A stretch of 64,000 nucleotides of DNA from Wolbachia endosymbiont (group A) of Pogonocherus hispidulus (lineage in GTDB: Bacteria; Pseudomonadota; Alphaproteobacteria; Rickettsiales; Anaplasmataceae). The position numbers were made by a program, and so were the translations under genes. Below, piece after piece: positions 43,910-54,008 of this stretch (its first letter is position 1; each line of letters starts with the position of its first letter). The notes under the pieces were generated by a model. It searched no databases. It saw nothing but the letters and a program-made list of their open reading frames with translations, and was not told the DNA's origin. The stretch covers positions 1,488,001-1,552,000 of the forward strand of contig NZ_OZ034750.1 of NCBI RefSeq assembly GCF_964028195.1, written 5' to 3'.

Positions 43910-44977
43910 TTAATGTATACAACCCACCACCTCACTAATGTTACTAAATCCATCTCTTCTTATTAGTTCTGCAAGTTCTAGATTAATTTTGTTTACAACT
44001 TGAGGTCCGTGGTATATGAGAGCAGTGTACAACTGCACCAAAGAGGCTCCTGCCTTTATTTTTTTATATGCATCAGCACCACTTGAGATTCCTCCGCACC
44101 CTATCAATAATATTTTGCCCTTAGTAAATTTGTACATATCGCCCAATAACTCGGTTGAAAGTTTGAACAGTGGTTTGCCACTCAATCCGCCACTTTCGTT
44201 GTGGTGGGAATGTAAGTTATCTCGACTGACCGTAGTGTTGCTTACTGTTAATCCGTCAATCTTATATTCCAACGCAAGCTCAGCGATATTTTCTTTCGTT
44301 TGCTGATCTATATCTGGTGAGATTTTTAATATTATTGCGGAATTATCAATTGATTTCCGGGTTAGAGTTATGGATTTCAACAATTCCGATAATTCTTGCT
44401 TATTGTGCAGATTGCGTAAATTAGGCGTGTTTGGGGATGAGATGTTCAGCACTATATAATTGCTTTTTCCATATACCATCTTTATTAAATCAACATAATC
44501 ACTAATTTGGTCTTTCGATGCACTATTTTTTCCTATATTTATGCCAAAAATGCAGTCATCAAGCTTGGTTTCATCTATTTGTTTAAGAAAATAGTCTATT
44601 CCTTTATTGTTAAATCCCAATCTGTTAATTACCCCTTGATCTTTAATTAACCGAAAAATTCTTGGTTTTTTGTTTCCATATTGTGGATTACGAGTTACAG
44701 TACCAGTTTCAATAAACCCAAAACCAAATGAAAGCATAGGCCTTATAACTTCTGCATTTTTGTCAAAACCTGCAGCCAGGCCCACGGGGCTTCTGAGCTT
44801 ATTACCAAAAAAATTCACACTCAAAGATTCTGGCAGCTCTATAGGATTCTTATAAGGTATTTTCTTTAATGCCATGATTGCCAAAGAGTGAGCAACTTCA
44901 GGCGGCAGTAAAAACAATAAATTACGTAATATCATTTTGTAAAACACTTTGCTTATTTTTAGTTTATTTTTTACCAT
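43910..44977 (-). CDS. pyrD: Dihydroorotate dehydrogenase, class 2 (quinone-dependent)
   Basis: 355 residues from ATG 44977; an internal ATG at 44935 (MILRNLLFLLPPEVAHSLAI) may be the true start because the family begins near there. The N-terminal hydrophobic helices form the quinone tunnel. FMN and substrate blocks: NKLRSPVGLAAGFDKNAEVI, GFGFIETGTVTRNPQYGNKK-PRIFRL, GINIGKN, YIVLNISSPNTPNLRNL (catalytic Ser in class 2), ILKISPDI, DGLTVSNTT and LIGCGGISSGADAYKKIKAG. It oxidises dihydroorotate to orotate in pyrimidine synthesis, feeding electrons to ubiquinone at the inner membrane. Wolbachia is known to keep de novo pyrimidine synthesis. Confidence 0.96.
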   Translation of the reverse strand: MVKNKLKISKVFYKMILRNLLFLLPPEVAHSLAIMALKKIPYKNPIELPESLSVNFFGNKLRSPVGLAAGFDKNAEVIRPMLSFGFGFIETGTVTRNPQYGNKKPRIFRLIKDQGVINRLGFNNKGIDYFLKQIDETKLDDCIFGINIGKNSASKDQISDYVDLIKMVYGKSNYIVLNISSPNTPNLRNLHNKQELSELLKSITLTRKSIDNSAIILKISPDIDQQTKENIAELALEYKIDGLTVSNTTVSRDNLHSHHNESGGLSGKPLFKLSTELLGDMYKFTKGKILLIGCGGISSGADAYKKIKAGASLVQLYTALIYHGPQVVNKINLELAELIRRDGFSNISEVVGCIH

Positions 44978-45115
44978 GCAACACTATAAGAGTATAACCA
45001 TAACTTGAAAAGAAATTGATTTTACTTATGAATAACGGATAAGCTTTCTCTATAGGCTACACACTTAAAGCTACTGTTGAATTGAGCAACTTTTACAAGA
45101 TATAGAAAATGAAAG

Positions 45116-45187
45116 AGGCCGGGACCGGAATTGAACCGGTATAAAAGGATTTGCAGTCCTCCGCATAAGCCATTCTGCCACCCAGCC
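45116..45187 (-). tRNA. tRNA-Cys (GCA)
   Basis: Minus strand, 72 nt. Acceptor stem GGCTGGG / CCCGGCC (one U-G pair), discriminator T, anticodon stem-loop GGACT-GCA-AATCC giving anticodon GCA, T arm ACCGG-TTCAATT-CCGGT. CCA is not encoded. It lies 5 bp from the end of fbaB, which is upstream on the same strand. Confidence 0.95.
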
Positions 45188-45192
45188 GTTTT

Positions 45193-46092
45193 TTATGTGT
45201 AGATATCCATTATATCTTTTAGCATAGATAAAGCTTCCTCCCTTTTGCGTTGAAAAGTGTTACGTCCAATGATTGAACCATTACCACCACCCTGCTTAAT
45301 TTCTTTCGCTTCATTGCATATGTCATTCACTGATTTCGATTCGCCACCAGAAAAAACTACTATTCTTTTCCCTGCAAAACAAGATCTTTTAACATATTCA
45401 ATTCTTTTAGATAATGATTCAATATTTTCTGTTTCTATTTTCTCCCTTTCCAAATATTTAGTTGGAAGTTTTACTTTGATTATATTAGCGCCAAGTAAAG
45501 CTGCTATGTGCGCAGCATAGGCAATAACATCAACTGCTGTTTCACCTTCTTTGGAAATTCCTTCACCACGTGGATAAGACCATAGCACTACTGCAAGCCC
45601 ATAAGATTTGGCTTCAGCTACGATTTCACGGGCTTCTTCCATCATATCAAAACACTTAGCAGAACCAGGATATATAGTAAATCCAACAGCCAAGCAGCCC
45701 AAACGCAGTGCATCTTTCACAGAAGAGGTTATTGCTTGATCAGAAGTCAGATTTTTTGAATGTAAGGAGTTGGAACTATTAAGTTTCAAAATAAGTGGGA
45801 GCATTCCAGCATAAGTTGAAGCACCAGCTTCAATCATACCAAGTGGAGCAGCATATGCACTTACTCCCGAATCAACTGCAAGCTGAAAATGATAATGTGG
45901 GTCATAAGCATCAGGGTTAACTTCAAAGCTTTTTATTGGCCCGTGCTCAAATCCTTGATCTACTGGCAGAATCACTAACTTGCCAGTACCGCCAAGCTTT
46001 CCATGCATGAGAATACGAGTAAGATTTGCTTTTACCCCGGGGTTTTCACTTTCGTAGTAGCTTAGGACTTGTTTTACTTTATCACTTATCAC
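45193..46092 (-). CDS. fbaB: Class I fructose-bisphosphate aldolase (FbaB/DhnA type)
   Basis: 299 residues. Typical DhnA-type blocks: LTRILMHGKLGGTGKLVILP-VDQGFEHGP, ASTYAGMLPLILKLNSSNSL, GFTIYPGSAKCFDMMEEARE, VVLWSYPRGEGIS, the Schiff-base region ANIIKVKLPTKYL, IVVFSGGESKS and GGGNGSIIGRNTFQR. It cleaves or forms fructose-1,6-bisphosphate. In Wolbachia, which lacks phosphofructokinase, glycolytic enzymes mostly run toward gluconeogenesis (established for the genus), so it probably acts in that direction. tRNA-Cys follows 5 bp after the stop on the same strand and may be co-transcribed. Confidence 0.93.
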   Translation of the reverse strand: MISDKVKQVLSYYESENPGVKANLTRILMHGKLGGTGKLVILPVDQGFEHGPIKSFEVNPDAYDPHYHFQLAVDSGVSAYAAPLGMIEAGASTYAGMLPLILKLNSSNSLHSKNLTSDQAITSSVKDALRLGCLAVGFTIYPGSAKCFDMMEEAREIVAEAKSYGLAVVLWSYPRGEGISKEGETAVDVIAYAAHIAALLGANIIKVKLPTKYLEREKIETENIESLSKRIEYVKRSCFAGKRIVVFSGGESKSVNDICNEAKEIKQGGGNGSIIGRNTFQRKREEALSMLKDIMDIYT

Positions 46093-46153
46093 TATAATTC
46101 AAATTAAATTTAAGTTATAAATTGTAACAAAGATGAAGTTCAATACAAGGATT

Positions 46154-48460
46154 TTAAACTATATCAAAAGCAATTTTATTTTCTACTTTATTCATATAGA
46201 TTCTTAATTTCTTTCCTTTTGTTAATTTACGATTCAGTATTTCTTCCGCTAAGTAACTTTTTATCTCTTTTTCAATAAGTCTCTCTATCGGACGTGCTCC
46301 CATTTCCTTACTATAACCCATTTGTACAAGATAAGATTTCACTTCATCCTCTACTAAGCAGTTTATGCCTTTTTGCGTCAGTTGCTTTTTCAGTTCTAGG
46401 ACAAATTTATCCACAATATGCAAAATCACATCCGTACTTAAGTCAGAAAAAGAAATAATCGCATCAAGACGATTACGAAATTCAGGGCTAAAAACCTGTT
46501 CTATTGCTTTTTCGCTATCACCAATGTTAAAATTTTTATGCCCAAAGCCAACAAAACTTTTGCTGCGTTCAACTGCTCCTGCATTAGTTGTCATAATTAA
46601 AATTATATTGGAAAAGTTAACTTTACGTCCGTAAGTGTCTGTAACACAACCATAATCCATAATTTGTAGCAATATATTATAGATATCGCTATGGGCCTTT
46701 TCAATTTCATCAAGCAGCACAACACTATATTGATTGTTAGATACAGATTCTGTGAGTAACCCACCCTGATCATAACCTACATATCCAGGAGGAGAACCAA
46801 TCATCCTTGATATCGTATGAGATTCAATATATTCGGACATATCAAAGCGTATAAGATTCATGCCCATGCTTTCTGCTAATTGTTTTGCTAGCTCGGTTTT
46901 ACCAACACCGGTTGGCCCTGCAAAAAGATAATTTGCTAAAGGCTTATTGTAATTTCTCAACCCAGATTTAGCAATTTTAATAGAATTAACAAGAGATTCT
47001 ATTGCCTGCTCTTGGCCAAAAATCACCTTCTCTAGATTAGTTTTTAAAGACTTTACTTTCTGCAAATCATCAGATTCAGATCCGCAAGGCACATTTGTAA
47101 TTCTAGTAATGGTATTCTTAATATCTCTACTATTTACAATTTTACCCCTGTTTCTTAGCAATTTACAATATGCCCCTGCCTCATCAATAACATCAACCGC
47201 TTTATCAGGTAATATTCGCCCAGTAATATACTTATGCGAAAGTTCAGCCGCAGACCTAATGGCATTCTTTGTATAATATACTCCATGATACCCTTCATAG
47301 TAGTGCTTTATACCATCTAGTATCTTTATCGTTTCATTAACAGAAGATTCTTTAACATTAATTTTTTGAAACCTTCTCGCTAGTGCTTTATCTTTTTCAA
47401 AACTAGTGCTGTATTCTCTATATGTAGTTGCACCTATACAACGCAGTGTACCTCTTGCAAGCGCAGGTTTGAGTAGGTTACCTGCATCAAGAAAGCTACC
47501 ACTTGTAGAACCTGCTCCAATGATAGTGTGTATTTCGTCAATAAAAAGGATAGCACCTGGTTTTGCCTCAATCGCTTTTATTATAGATTTTATTCTCTCT
47601 TCAAAATCACCTCTGTAGCGTGTCCCTGCAAGGAGTGATCCTAAATCCAAAGCATAAATTATACTGGACCTAAGCGCACTCGGAACACTGCCTTCAATGA
47701 TCTTGAGTACCAAACCCTCAACTATTGTTGTTTTGCCAACACCTGGGTCTCCAACATATAAAGGGTTGTTTTTTCTACGCCTCAATAATATTTCTATAGT
47801 GCGATTTAATTCATAATCACGACCAATAACATAATCTATTTTTTTGCTTCTTGCATAGTCATTTAAATTTTTACAATAACTTTGTAGAATTTCCTCATCT
47901 TTTAGTAGCTCACCTTTATTTACTGTAGTAGGAGCGTCATTATTTTTATCAAGTTTTACTTTATGATTGGTGGTGTATTCATCTATATCGTTAGAGTATT
48001 TCATATTAGATATATGGTAAATCAAATTGGAATCTTTCGCATTTTGTTTCTGCAATAGATCTTCAACGTATAAGTCTTGCCCAGACAAAATTTCTACTAG
48101 AACATTTGCTCCATTTATTTCTTTTTTTCCCAAGCTATGAGCCCGTATTATTGCTCTGTGTATTATGCATTGAAACATTGAGCTAGGTTTAACTCCACTG
48201 ATAATCAATTCAGAACTGCTTTGTAAAAACCCTTTTATATTATTATTATAATCATTAGCCTTAATATTGCATCTTGATAGAATGTTATCCATATTTATGA
48301 TTTCATCGGCTCTGATATTACATCTTGATAAAACGTAATTTACGTCCACGTCTTTAGTTAACGCCAGCAATAAATGTTCTACTTTCGCATATTTAAGATT
48401 AAAATTAGAAGCAATGAGTAGCGCTCTATTCAAACTTGCCTCCAAGTTTTTGGAAATCAT
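46154..48460 (-). CDS. clpA: ATP-dependent Clp protease ATPase subunit ClpA
   Basis: 768 residues, near the E. coli length of 758. The N-terminal Clp repeat domain (SLNRALLIASNFNLKYAKVE, HLLLALTKD) is followed by NBD1 with Walker A GDPGVGKTTIVEGL (near residue 240) and Walker B AILFIDEIHTIIGAGS. NBD2 has Walker A GPTGVGKTELAKQL (near residue 515), IRFDMSEYIESHTISRMIG and VVLLDEIEKAH. The ClpP-docking loop appears as KSFVGFGHKN (usual IGF/IGL). No middle coiled coil, so it is not ClpB or ClpC. It unfolds substrates and feeds them to ClpP. ClpS, often adjacent, is not seen upstream. Confidence 0.95.
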   Translation of the reverse strand: MISKNLEASLNRALLIASNFNLKYAKVEHLLLALTKDVDVNYVLSRCNIRADEIINMDNILSRCNIKANDYNNNIKGFLQSSSELIISGVKPSSMFQCIIHRAIIRAHSLGKKEINGANVLVEILSGQDLYVEDLLQKQNAKDSNLIYHISNMKYSNDIDEYTTNHKVKLDKNNDAPTTVNKGELLKDEEILQSYCKNLNDYARSKKIDYVIGRDYELNRTIEILLRRRKNNPLYVGDPGVGKTTIVEGLVLKIIEGSVPSALRSSIIYALDLGSLLAGTRYRGDFEERIKSIIKAIEAKPGAILFIDEIHTIIGAGSTSGSFLDAGNLLKPALARGTLRCIGATTYREYSTSFEKDKALARRFQKINVKESSVNETIKILDGIKHYYEGYHGVYYTKNAIRSAAELSHKYITGRILPDKAVDVIDEAGAYCKLLRNRGKIVNSRDIKNTITRITNVPCGSESDDLQKVKSLKTNLEKVIFGQEQAIESLVNSIKIAKSGLRNYNKPLANYLFAGPTGVGKTELAKQLAESMGMNLIRFDMSEYIESHTISRMIGSPPGYVGYDQGGLLTESVSNNQYSVVLLDEIEKAHSDIYNILLQIMDYGCVTDTYGRKVNFSNIILIMTTNAGAVERSKSFVGFGHKNFNIGDSEKAIEQVFSPEFRNRLDAIISFSDLSTDVILHIVDKFVLELKKQLTQKGINCLVEDEVKSYLVQMGYSKEMGARPIERLIEKEIKSYLAEEILNRKLTKGKKLRIYMNKVENKIAFDIV

Positions 48461-48569
48461 CTTCTATTCTCTTTAAAAGTGGGAACTCATATATAATGAA
48501 TAGCACACAATTATTAAAAAAATTGAAATCCAGCAGTTCGCTGTAGCCAATTTGAATCCCCACTATGGA

Positions 48570-48640
48570 TCTACGTCATAGCACCGCGATATCTCAGCAT
48601 AGATTCCGCTAATGAGTAGCGGAATGACGAGTTTTACGCT
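48570..48640. repeat. Palindromic repeat in the clpA-rhlE spacer
   Basis: ATTCCGCTAATGAGTAGCGGAAT with a preceding CACCGCGATATCTCAGCAT is a single unit of the family that fills the 30-31.5 kb island. It lies upstream of clpA and downstream of the minus-strand helicase gene, a spacer of 204 bp. Confidence 0.8.
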
Positions 48641-48664
48641 TATCAAGTTGTAGGTAAATCCTAT

Positions 48665-49891
48665 TTAATACGCTTTTTCTAGTACTCTACTTTTCTTCTT
48701 AAATGCATTGATCTTTTTTCTACCGTATTTAGTCTTTAACGTACTTAGCCTTTTAAAGACCTTTTTGCTATTACGTTTTTTAAATTGCACACTACAATCA
48801 AAATTTGGCTCTCCTTCTTTGTCTGCCAATGCAGGCAGTCTTCTCTTATCTTGAGGTGTAACAAAAGATAGCGCATGCCCTTCAGCTCCAGCACGTGCAG
48901 TTCTGCCTATACGATGAATATAGTCAGCTTGCGATTGTGGTGCATCATAGTTGATAACATGTTGAATGTGGGGAATATCAAGGCCGCGAGAAGCAACATC
49001 TGTTGCAACCATGATTTGATTGCGGCCACGACGAAAAGAATTAATGACCCTTTCGCGCTTGTGCTGCCTTAAATCACCATGAATTGCTAAAGCGCTATAG
49101 TCATCTTTGTGCAATCTGCTAGCTAGCTGATCCGCTCCTTGCTTTGTTTTGACAAAGATAATGATTGATCCTTCGCGCTGACATAGTTGTGTAACAAGCT
49201 TTTCATATTTTTCTGATTCTGATGCATAAACAATTTCTTGCTTAATTTTTACAGAAGTTGTAGTCTCACAATCAACAGAAATACGTTCTGGTCGATTAAG
49301 GTACTTCTCAGTAAGTTTAACTATATCACTAGGAAGAGTTGCAGAAAACATAAGAGTCTGCCGTATTTTTGGCAGATATTTCATGATCCCTTCAATTTGA
49401 ATTCCAAAGCCCATATCAAACATACGATCCGTTTCATCAAGCACAAGAACGCTAACATTGCGAGTAATCAAAGGTTTACGCTCAATATGGTCTATAATAC
49501 GACCAGGAGTACCTATTACAATTTGTGGTTTTTTCTGAAGCTGATTTAGCTGCCTAAAAATAGGCTCACCACCAATCAATAAAGCGACCCTTAGTGCAGA
49601 ATTTTGAAATAAGAGTTTTCTTATCTCATTTGTTACCTGATGCGCAAGCTCCCTGGTTGGCACGATGACTAAAGCTGAACCAGTGTTAGGCTCATTCAGC
49701 AACTTAGCAACCAACGGAATAGCAAATGCCAAAGTTTTTCCAGTTCCCGTTTGAGCAGACCCGAGAATATCTTTACCTTGTAGCGCTAAGGGAATCGCTT
49801 GTATTTGAATCGGAGTTGGGACGAAAAGATTATTTTTATCTAGAGCTTGTGTAAGCGAAGCTGGGAGACCCATCTCATGAAAATTATTCAC
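48665..49891 (-). CDS. rhlE: DEAD-box RNA helicase (RhlE-like)
   Basis: 408 residues with ATG at 49891. Helicase motifs in order: Q motif FVPTPIQIQAIPLALQGKD, motif I GSAQTGTGKT, Ia IVPTRELAHQ, II VLDETDRMFDMGF (DETD instead of DEAD), III SATLP, then IIIFVKTKQGADQLASRL, MVATDVASRGLDIPHIQHVI and VI YIHRIGRTARAG. The C-terminal tail is short and Lys/Arg-rich (FKKRNSKKVFKRLSTLKTKY). It remodels RNA, probably in ribosome assembly or mRNA turnover at low temperature. A cold-shock protein gene lies 35 bp upstream on the same strand, so the two may share a transcript and a cold-stress role. Confidence 0.92.
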   Translation of the reverse strand: MNNFHEMGLPASLTQALDKNNLFVPTPIQIQAIPLALQGKDILGSAQTGTGKTLAFAIPLVAKLLNEPNTGSALVIVPTRELAHQVTNEIRKLLFQNSALRVALLIGGEPIFRQLNQLQKKPQIVIGTPGRIIDHIERKPLITRNVSVLVLDETDRMFDMGFGIQIEGIMKYLPKIRQTLMFSATLPSDIVKLTEKYLNRPERISVDCETTTSVKIKQEIVYASESEKYEKLVTQLCQREGSIIIFVKTKQGADQLASRLHKDDYSALAIHGDLRQHKRERVINSFRRGRNQIMVATDVASRGLDIPHIQHVINYDAPQSQADYIHRIGRTARAGAEGHALSFVTPQDKRRLPALADKEGEPNFDCSVQFKKRNSKKVFKRLSTLKTKYGRKKINAFKKKSRVLEKAY

Positions 49892-49926
49892 AATACGTTA
49901 ACCCTATTAAAAGACTTCATAATAGA

Positions 49927-50178
49927 TTAATCTTCCAATCTTAAGTTTATTGCAGATTTTTTATCTTCTCCATTTCTACCGCGCTCCTCTTTAACCTCAT
50001 AACTCACCCTTTCTCCTTTTATCCCCTTCTCTTTATTCTCTCCTTTAAGTGTCTCAGGCCTTATTCCTGAACGTTCCAATGTGCTAATATGTACAAAAAC
50101 GTCACCCCCTTTACCTTCTGGCTTGATGAAACCATAGCCTTTTTCGGCATTAAACCATTTTACATTACCAAATTCCAT
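49927..50178 (-). CDS. cspA: Cold-shock protein (CspA family)
   Basis: 83 residues. The cold-shock domain carries RNP1 [10 protein letters not shown] and RNP2 DVFVHISTL after the start [13 protein letters not shown]. Compared with E. coli CspA (70 residues) the stretch between strands 3 and 5 is longer and charged ([20 protein letters not shown]). It binds single-stranded nucleic acids and melts RNA structure. It is next to the DEAD-box helicase gene, a frequent functional pairing. Confidence 0.93.
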   Translation of the reverse strand: MEFGNVKWFNAEKGYGFIKPEGKGGDVFVHISTLERSGIRPETLKGENKEKGIKGERVSYEVKEERGRNGEDKKSAINLRLED

Positions 50179-50352
50179 TTAAACAACTCCTAAATTATTA
50201 ACTAACATTACTAATGTGATGAAAAACTTTGAAATTACGATTGAGAATGCTTTAAGCTTAGCTATTGAAACTAAACCTTTATACTCCATAGTCTATTCTT
50301 AACATTACATGACAATAATACACAATTGTTGTACTTAATGCAAATAAATTTT

Positions 50353-51687
50353 TTAATCGTTAAGCGAACCTGCAACCGTCATTTCGCTAACTTTAATCGT
50401 TGGTGAATTAAATTGCCCACAAAAAGTTAGATCATCTGCAACGACTAAATTGCTAAACATATCCTTCAAATTGCTAGCAATGGTAATCTCATGTATTGGA
50501 TACGTTATTTTTCCATTTTCTATAAAAAATCCGGAAGCGCCTTGGCTGTAATCACCATTGATTAAATTAACACCAAAACCAAATAAATCAGTTACATATA
50601 TTCCCTCTTTTACTTCCTGAATTAATTCTTCAAACGATACATTACCATTCTCAATGTAGAGGTTACTAGCTGCAGGAATAACTGCAGCATTACTTGCACG
50701 AGTTGCACTTCCGGTTGTTTCTGAGTCTAATTTTCTAGCCGAGTATAAGTCTAAAATCCAATTTTGTAATATTCCATTTTTTACAAATATATTTTTCTTG
50801 CTAGTTATCCCTTCTCCATCAAATGGTCTCGATGCTATGCCTCTTGGCAACAATGGATCATCGATAATGTTAATTCTATCATTGAAAATCTGAGCGTTTA
50901 AACTACCCCTCAAGAAAGAACTGTTGCTTATAATACTGCTCCCATTTATAGCAGAAGCGAAACTTTTTACTAGCCCTTTTGCTGCTCTTTTTTCAAAAAT
51001 AACTGGAAATTTACCAGTTTTAATTGTACGTGAATTCAATTGATCAACTGCTCTTTTTGCTGCTTCTTTTCCTATTAACTCTGGCAACTTTAAATCACTA
51101 AAATTACATGCTATATCATAATCGTAACCAACCTTCATTTCACTTTCTCTTCCAGCAACAACAGAGACCTGATTAGCAAAGGTTGATTTACTAAACGAGC
51201 CAATAAAACCAGAAACAGTCGATAATACTGTATTCACTAAAGCATATGAAGAAGAGGCTCCTTCAGAATTAGTGATACTCTTATGTGCAAGGGCTGAATT
51301 TTCTGCAGCTTCAGCAATTTCTTTTAGGTTATCAACGGTTACAACATTATTATCTGAGATACTTAAATCTGCAGAAGAGATATAATTACTACCATTTACA
51401 GCAAAATTAATGCAAGGATCTTCTGGCGCATTCTTTGCCATTTCTACCACTTGGCTCACCGTATCACTAAGATTATTCAAATCGTTTGTAGAAATATACG
51501 CAGCTTTGTTCTTACCTGCTATAGCTCTGATTCCTACAGTGCAATTTTTAGATTGTGATATTTGCTCAATTTTTGATAGACGCTGAGAAACTGAAGTTTT
51601 ATTAGTCTCATATATTGTAACTTCCGCGTCTTGATTCTGCTTTTTTATTAATTTAGTGATATCTGCTGCAATATTTAATATATTCAT
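50353..51687 (-). CDS. pmbA: PmbA/TldE family protease subunit
   Basis: 444 residues, normal PmbA length. Characteristic parts: AEVTIYETNKTSVSQRLSKI at the start, the central VGYDYDIACNFSDL and AAKRAVDQLNSRTIKTGKFP-VIFEKRAAKGL, SSIISNSSFLRG, GIASRPFDGEG, WILDLYSARKLDSETTGSAT and near the end FGFGVNLINGDYSQGASGFF-IENGKI. It lacks the HExxxH metal site of TldD, as expected for the E subunit. TldD/TldE act together on unfolded peptides. The 3' end of atpG precedes by 18 bp on the same strand. Confidence 0.93.
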   Translation of the reverse strand: MNILNIAADITKLIKKQNQDAEVTIYETNKTSVSQRLSKIEQISQSKNCTVGIRAIAGKNKAAYISTNDLNNLSDTVSQVVEMAKNAPEDPCINFAVNGSNYISSADLSISDNNVVTVDNLKEIAEAAENSALAHKSITNSEGASSSYALVNTVLSTVSGFIGSFSKSTFANQVSVVAGRESEMKVGYDYDIACNFSDLKLPELIGKEAAKRAVDQLNSRTIKTGKFPVIFEKRAAKGLVKSFASAINGSSIISNSSFLRGSLNAQIFNDRINIIDDPLLPRGIASRPFDGEGITSKKNIFVKNGILQNWILDLYSARKLDSETTGSATRASNAAVIPAASNLYIENGNVSFEELIQEVKEGIYVTDLFGFGVNLINGDYSQGASGFFIENGKITYPIHEITIASNLKDMFSNLVVADDLTFCGQFNSPTIKVSEMTVAGSLND

Positions 51688-51705
51688 TTTCTATTCCTTA
51701 GATTT

Positions 51706-52578
51706 TTATAAAGACTCTGCACCACCTATAACTTCAATTAAATCAGTTGTAATTGCTGCTTGACGAGAACGATTATAAAGCAATGCTAGTTTGTTCAGCA
51801 TCTCTTTAGTGTTTCTGTTTGCTGATTCCATAGCAACCATCCTAGCACTATTCTCACTTGTTGCACTTTCAAGTAAAGCAGAGTAAAGAGCAATTACAAC
51901 GTAATCTTGAATCAAAGATTTTAAAACAAATTCAATATTTTGTGGTTCATACTCATAGCCGTAATCTGTTGTTGGACCAGCCAGAGAGTTATCAATCAAG
52001 GATGAGTCTTTACTCCATGGTTTTATTGTTTCCAACATTGGTTTTTGCGTGAAGGTATTATAAAATTTACTATAAAAAACTTTAACTTTATCGTATTTAC
52101 TTAAATCTATACCATCAACCAAAGCTTCTACGTGCTTTAACGTGATTCCCTTACTATTTTCAATTTTTAAGATACTTTTAGAGTCAAATCTATTTTTACC
52201 TACATCAAAAGCTTTTTTACCAAGAAATACAATATCTACTTTTTTGCCATTTGCGATTAACTTATTTGCACGCTCTTGACTAAATTTGACAATAGAAGAG
52301 TTAAAGTTGCCGCACAAGCCACGATCAGACGCAACAATGAATACTAGGTAAGAACCGTCGTTACTGACATTTAGAATTTTTGCCAGTAATTCTTGATCAA
52401 CTGATAGCATTAATGAAGAAATAATGCTATGCAGCTTAGATACATATAATTTTGAATTTAATAACTTCTTTTGGCTTTGTAACAACTTTGCTGCAGAAAC
52501 CATTTGCATTATTTTCGTGGTTTTCTGTACAGACTTAATATTCTTAATTCTTAAGGATAATTCCTTTAAGCTCTTCAT
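51706..52578 (-). CDS. atpG: ATP synthase gamma subunit
   Basis: 290 residues, ATG at 52578. N- and C-terminal coiled-coil helices of the rotor are clear: [28 protein letters not shown] and [48 protein letters not shown] ending; the central [16 protein letters not shown] is also diagnostic. It turns inside the alpha/beta hexamer of F1. The other ATP synthase genes are not adjacent, in line with the split atp operons known in Rickettsiales. The PmbA gene follows by 18 bp. Confidence 0.96.
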   Translation of the reverse strand: MKSLKELSLRIKNIKSVQKTTKIMQMVSAAKLLQSQKKLLNSKLYVSKLHSIISSLMLSVDQELLAKILNVSNDGSYLVFIVASDRGLCGNFNSSIVKFSQERANKLIANGKKVDIVFLGKKAFDVGKNRFDSKSILKIENSKGITLKHVEALVDGIDLSKYDKVKVFYSKFYNTFTQKPMLETIKPWSKDSSLIDNSLAGPTTDYGYEYEPQNIEFVLKSLIQDYVVIALYSALLESATSENSARMVAMESANRNTKEMLNKLALLYNRSRQAAITTDLIEVIGGAESL

Positions 52579-52787
52579 TTTGTATACAACCCTGATTTAT
52601 TAAAATATATAATTGTTAGTGTCTAAAAGCAAGTTTTTTTGACATTAGAACCAAGTCTAACTAAAAAACTTGCAGGTTTATTATTTTGAAATAAAGGTTA
52701 TATTAAGAGATCTACTCCAAAAATTGTTCAATAGAGGTCTTTGATGGTAATTTTCCATATATTATTATCATCACACTTTGTGGAACC

Positions 52788-54008
52788 TTATAATATATAA
52801 TAAACACAATTAAAACTATTGCAATTTGAACATTTATGATCCCATTGTTTTAGTTCTCTGTTACAATTTTTACACTTCCAGCCTGGATCAGGCAAAGCTT
52901 CTGAGCCCATCTTGTTTAGCCAATAAATTACCTTGTCGTGTTCTTGCAATGTAACCTTGAGTTGTATTACAATAAAGTAGATTGACATGTAATTAGCTTT
53001 TTTCATAGCAGTATCTAGATATTGACTTGCAAGATCATATTTACCTGAACTCATTAAGGACAAAGCAAGTAAACAGTAACTAAAATAATAATCAGGGCGT
53101 AAGTTGTATAGTCTTTCAGCACCTTTACTATTTAAATTGATGTACATTTTAGCTGACTGAGGAGTAGGATTTACTGCATATTCTGCCTCTAGCACTGCAG
53201 AAGCTTTTCTGATTTTTCCAAGTTTAATATATAATTCTGCTTTTAAATAATTAATGGACCGAAAGGTTGCATAATAACTTTGCGCTCTGAATAAAGACTT
53301 TATAGCCCCTTTAAAATCCCCTTTACTTTCATATTGTTTTGCCAAAGCACAATAAAAAACTGCAAACATTTCTTTATGGTCAAAGGGAAGAAAAATATTG
53401 AACTTAACTGCTTCCTTCAACCTCAAAATTGCATTAATCCAATCTTCTTTCAATATGCAATGCTCTATTTGAAAGGGAATAGATAGCATTTTATCATTAA
53501 TTGAACTAGAGCAATATTCTATAAATTTTTGAAAGACTACTTTTTCTTGTTTGAGGTGAACGATCAGCTTATTGGCCAGAAGTAGAGCTAAGTTACGATT
53601 CTGATTTGCAACGTTTGTTAAACCGTTACTGAAAAAGCTGTAATTTCCCGTCTTACCTGAGTTAAAGAGCTTTATTAAAGATAACCTATTGCTTTTTTCA
53701 TTTAAACTTTTAACTACCTTTTGGGCGTTCTCTATATTGTCTAAGTCTATGCTAAAGAAAGCTTCAAAGAGAAGCAATTCTTCCCTATCCCTTCTTCTAT
53801 TTCTTATGTTGGCAAATGTTGATGAAATGGAAGAAAAAAAGCGTACAAGTGTAATTAATAAAAATAATAAAACTACACAAGTAAAAATAATGAAATATAG
53901 ATCAATACTTATAGTGTAATTGCCTAATTCTAATTTTATTACTTCACCACTTACCTTGACCCATATGCCAAATAAAAACGAAAGAGCGAAAATTATAAAA
54001 TAAATCAT
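52788..54008 (-). CDS. HemY-like TPR membrane protein with C-terminal rubredoxin-type zinc site
   Basis: 406 residues. Two N-terminal membrane helices (IYFIIFALSFLFGIWVKVSG and YFIIFTCVVLLFLLITLVRF) form the HemY_N region. A TPR superhelix follows (IALLLANKL-like, ALAKQYESKGDFKGAIKSLF, AELYIKLGKIRKASAVLEAE). The end has ALPDPGWKCKNCNRELKQWD and HKCSNCNSF, two CxxC pairs of a rubredoxin-like site as in alphaproteobacterial HemY/LapB. The family is linked by position to haem synthesis but its biochemical role is unproven. The start overlaps the preceding Mic60-like gene by four bases (ATGA), so the two are translationally coupled. Confidence 0.8.
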   Translation of the reverse strand: MIYFIIFALSFLFGIWVKVSGEVIKLELGNYTISIDLYFIIFTCVVLLFLLITLVRFFSSISSTFANIRNRRRDREELLLFEAFFSIDLDNIENAQKVVKSLNEKSNRLSLIKLFNSGKTGNYSFFSNGLTNVANQNRNLALLLANKLIVHLKQEKVVFQKFIEYCSSSINDKMLSIPFQIEHCILKEDWINAILRLKEAVKFNIFLPFDHKEMFAVFYCALAKQYESKGDFKGAIKSLFRAQSYYATFRSINYLKAELYIKLGKIRKASAVLEAEYAVNPTPQSAKMYINLNSKGAERLYNLRPDYYFSYCLLALSLMSSGKYDLASQYLDTAMKKANYMSIYFIVIQLKVTLQEHDKVIYWLNKMGSEALPDPGWKCKNCNRELKQWDHKCSNCNSFNCVYYIL